In this document: piece by piece, positions 61,401-64,000 of the stretch
Position numbering within the stretch: position 1 is the stretch's first letter
Layout of the letters: every line of letters starts with the position of its first letter
Assembly: GCA_000727475.1 (NCBI GenBank)
Contig: KL647288.1
Coordinates: forward strand, 8,211,414 to 8,275,413
Length of the DNA stretch: 64,000 nt
Reading direction: 5' to 3'
DNA from: Sarcocystis neurona
Lineage: Eukaryota; Apicomplexa; Conoidasida; Eucoccidiorida; Sarcocystidae
Notes under the pieces: model-generated
What the model saw: only the letters and a program-made list of their open reading frames with translations
The model's database searches: none
Told to the model about the DNA's origin: nothing
Made by a program: the position numbers and the translations under genes

Positions 61401-63401
61401 TTCGACGAGCGTGGAACCCACTACCTCACATTTCTCCCTTTTGTAGGCGACTGGCTGCCTTTTGAGAAAGTGCAGCTGCTGCACTCGTGGATGCCGGTGA
61501 TTCTCAACGGCCTGCTCCTGCTGGGGTCGGAACTCGCCAGCAACGAAGATGAGACCTTCGACGAAATTACCCGCAACGCTGTTGACTGGCGTCTCGACAC
61601 GCTTGTCTAGTGAGTCACACATTAAGATGCATAAGCGTGCAGAACTACCACTACGCCAGTTTGTATATAGGTGTGTGTATACATATATATATATATATAT
61701 ATGTCACTCGGCTGGCGACACCGACATTTTGTTGCATACCCGTACAGCTGCCTGTGCGTAGCGCGGTGGTGGTCTAGGAACGACACTAGAGTGGCGCGCA
61801 ACTCGACGGCCGTGCACACGACCACAGCACGTCTGCACAGGCCCGTGAAATGCATATACGTCTGCGTATATATATGCATATGTGTGTATATATATATGTG
61901 TATACATCCACGCAAGTAGACATGTGTGTGGGAGGGAAATTCCATGAAGGAGAAGGAGAAGAGGAGGAGGAAGCGCGCTATTGTGCCAGCCGGCGCGGTT
62001 GACCACAGACTGATCTGCGGACGTCAATATGTGTGTGTAGATAGAGACGCACATAAAACTGGCGGATTGCTGGGCCCGTCGCGGCACGTGCCTGCGCGGA
62101 GCGGTCGGGAGACCGCGGGATAGATTAATAAGGAGCGTGTTGAACACTCACACGTGCGCAGGGAAGGCCGATGGGGGCGTTATTCCACTTGTAGCAACTC
62201 CAGGATTTTATCGGGAAGCCGGTGCGCAAGAGACTCACAAGGATGTGTTCCGCGCGCGTACCCACCAACGCACACATGTCACGGGATGCGAAGACACGCA
62301 TCGGTCGTGTTTATGCTGGCGCTTGTACTTGTTGGCGCATAGATTATTTTCGTACGCTCGTCTCCCTACTGAAGGCGACAGCCGTCCACATACATATATA
62401 TATACATATATATATGGCACCCAGAGAGATGGATCGTGGAGGAGGGCGGGCGTGCGTCTCTAAATATGTTCGTATTCCGCGTGTTTTGCGACTGGCTGCT
62501 GGCGGCCGGCGTCTGGACTTTCTGGGCTGCTGTCATCTGCGGCGGCGGGTGGAATTTCTGCGCCTTGTTTTGGTTTTTTTTGTGTGCACCCCACACGCTT
62601 CTTTGTGGGACTGTTTTGTGACTCGTCCGTTCGCGTTTGTCATGGCCGTTCTGCTGCAGCATGGAGCGGTATCTATACGCCGCAGAGACGATCCTGAAGG
62701 GAAGCAAAATGGTCGAGACGCGTCGGCGGTGGGCCGTACGTGTGGAGCCAGGGGAGCGGGGAGACGAGGCAGGAGAAGAGGGACGAACTGTTGTTACAGC
62801 GTCAGTGACGCGGTCGGCAAGCCACGTTTCGCTGGATACGGACACGGCGGAAATTACTCGATCGACGAGCGGTAGCAGCAGCAGCAAGCGAAGGCTCGAG
62901 TACCGCGTGGTAGAGGGAGAAGAAGAACAGGTGGCGGTGCGTCTGTTTGAGCAGGTCCAGGAGGAGGAGCGCCAGCGACGGCTGCTGCAAGAGTCAGACG
63001 AGACACAGCAGGTCCCGGAGCGAAGGCGGTCTGTGGATCCCACCAGCGGCAGTGGTGGTATCTACAGTGACAGCAGTGGCGCCGGCAGGGACAGCGTGGG
63101 CAGCAGCAGGCTGAGGAGGAGGAGGGGAGGGAGTCAAGGAGAGGCGACAGACAGAAAGCAACAGGGAGGAAGGCTTGACGCTGCTGCAGAAGAAGACGCA
63201 GACGAAGCGCGGACCAGCAGCGAACGTCCACGACGGCGAGAAGAAAAGAGTGTGGAACAGGCAGCAATGCAACGGATGAAAGAGAAAGGCTATATTGAGG
63301 TGCTGCAGTACGTGAAGCCGTGGCGACTCGATCCCAAGACCGTGTCGAAAGAGATGCCTGACTTGTGGGCGGAAGTGATGGCGACCGAGGTTCCGACCTG
63401 G
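55473..63401 (+). CDS. membrane-anchored J-domain (DnaJ/Hsp40) protein, both ends incomplete
   Basis: J-domain proteins stimulate the Hsp70 ATPase. Exons that join in phase: 55473-55505 (RPWNKKNPRS), 56185-56231 (TILAVVALFLIGVFQ, a membrane anchor), 57650-57757 (ENYYEVLNVRPNSPP, AYRKLAVQYHP), 58561-58611 (DKNQHPDAKEAFARIRE) and 59120-59308 (AYGVLMNEKRRSSYLRFGDY, then a helix ILFLAVFQLLVPFLLAFLY). The HPD motif is split by an intron exactly after HP. Probable later exons: 59842 onward (DVERHFVAAAERICG, end unclear), 61350-61610 (LELLLRFDERGTHYLTFLPF), about 62430-62611 (EEGGRASLNMFVFRVFCDWL), 62660-63401 (MERYLYAAETILKGSK and a Ser/Arg/Glu-rich region ending EMPDLWAEVMATEVPTW, donor gtgagg). 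The last two join in phase; the links at 59309-61349 and 61611-62430 are not settled. The topology (one helix, J domain, more helices) suggests an ER or other endomembrane co-chaperone. This is not a Sec63 I can identify. The start codon lies upstream of 55473 and the 3' end beyond 63401. Confidence 0.85.
58326..58389. repeat. 12-bp perfect inverted repeat (hairpin) in a J-gene intron
   Basis: ggtgtgcccata at 58326-58337 is the exact reverse complement of tatgggcacacc at 58378-58389. The loop is 40 nt of largely TA/TGTA sequence. It lies in the intron that splits the HPD motif of the J domain. Whether it folds in the transcript is unknown. Confidence 0.8.
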
Positions 63402-64000
63402 GTGAGGCCACGTCTGTGCTGGTGTACGTGTTGGTGCACATACACCTGACTGCATAGGGCTGCTGTGTCTCCCGATGGCTCTTCCATTTGTCTGTACGAA
63501 GATGTAGATATATTCACAGAGACAGGGGGAGAGTTGCACACAAGAGTCTGTACCCCGTACGAATCCTTCCACCTACCTAGCTGCAGAGCAGCGTCTGCGT
63601 AAGTGCACGAGGTACAGACGGACACTCGCTTTACGTATATACGTAGCACGTGTGCGTGTGTGTATTTCGGTGTCTTGCGGGGGGGGTTGGGGGGGCAAAG
63701 GTTTTTCCCTTGAAGCAGAAAGGACCGTGGGGCCCTCCCGTATGCTTCGACGCAGTTCCTGTGAAGAACATTGCGCGTGCGCATGTGATCACGGGGGGAA
63801 GCGCCACTCGATTCTACGTTGTCTTTTCCTTGCTACACACACGTTCTCTGGCCTACCTGTCTGTACGTGTAGTTACACATGTGTATACGTGCCGTGCCCG
63901 ACTCGGTTTTCTCCGGCTGTCTGCACACGCGTGTGCATGAGTGTGTTCGCACGCGGTATCCTGCTTCACAGACAGTGCAAGAGTCCTACAGAAGAAAGAG
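63402..64000. other. downstream intron/flank of the J-domain gene
   Basis: Follows a good donor (TGG|gtgagg). No further J-gene exon is recognised before the window ends. Confidence 0.4.

Overview
The window is nuclear DNA of a coccidian apicomplexan, most like Eimeria or a close relative. The evidence is dense CAG/CTG triplet repeats that enter coding sequence as Gln/Ser/Ala runs, many short introns, AT- and TGTA-type microsatellites, and a protein kinase exon set closely resembling the coccidian cAMP-dependent protein kinase catalytic subunit. I see no bacterial operons, insertion sequences, CRISPR arrays, rRNA or tRNA genes.

Layout. About 1-16 kb is repeat-poor. It holds a phased five-exon PKA catalytic subunit gene on the minus strand (889-4219, 3' end outside the window), several unassigned plus-strand exons (6.3-10.4 kb), and a single-exon calmodulin/myosin-light-chain-like EF-hand gene on minus (10872-11381). 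From about 16 kb the sequence becomes repeat-rich. Within it I could rebuild: (i) a complete five-exon RING-between-RING (RBR) E3 ubiquitin ligase gene on plus (16125-24889, 1469 residues); (ii) a multi-exon plus-strand gene (25.3-29.4 kb) with a beta-sandwich region faintly like arrestin; (iii) a long minus-strand amino acid transporter of the AAAP/SLC38 type (about 48.0 down to 37.0 kb), with a 63-nt microexon and a roughly 760-residue insertion; (iv) low-complexity minus-strand exons at 49-53.6 kb; (v) a plus-strand membrane-bound J-domain protein (55.5-63.4 kb, both ends incomplete).

The genes have unrelated roles (cAMP signalling, calcium/myosin, ubiquitin transfer, amino acid uptake, chaperone work at a membrane). 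I see no shared pathway. What they share is architecture. In the rebuilt genes, triplet repeats read CAG on the sense strand inside exons and CTG on the sense strand inside introns. Many 3' splice sites are simply the last CTGCAG of a CTG tract. The CAG insertions fall in loops of conserved domains, for example exactly between the third Cys and the His of the RBR RING1.

The four homology-based genes were assembled by eye from splice signals, reading phase and family motifs. For the kinase, the ligase and most of the transporter and J-protein, the exon phases agree at each junction. The remaining exons rest on open frames and splice signals only and carry low confidence.
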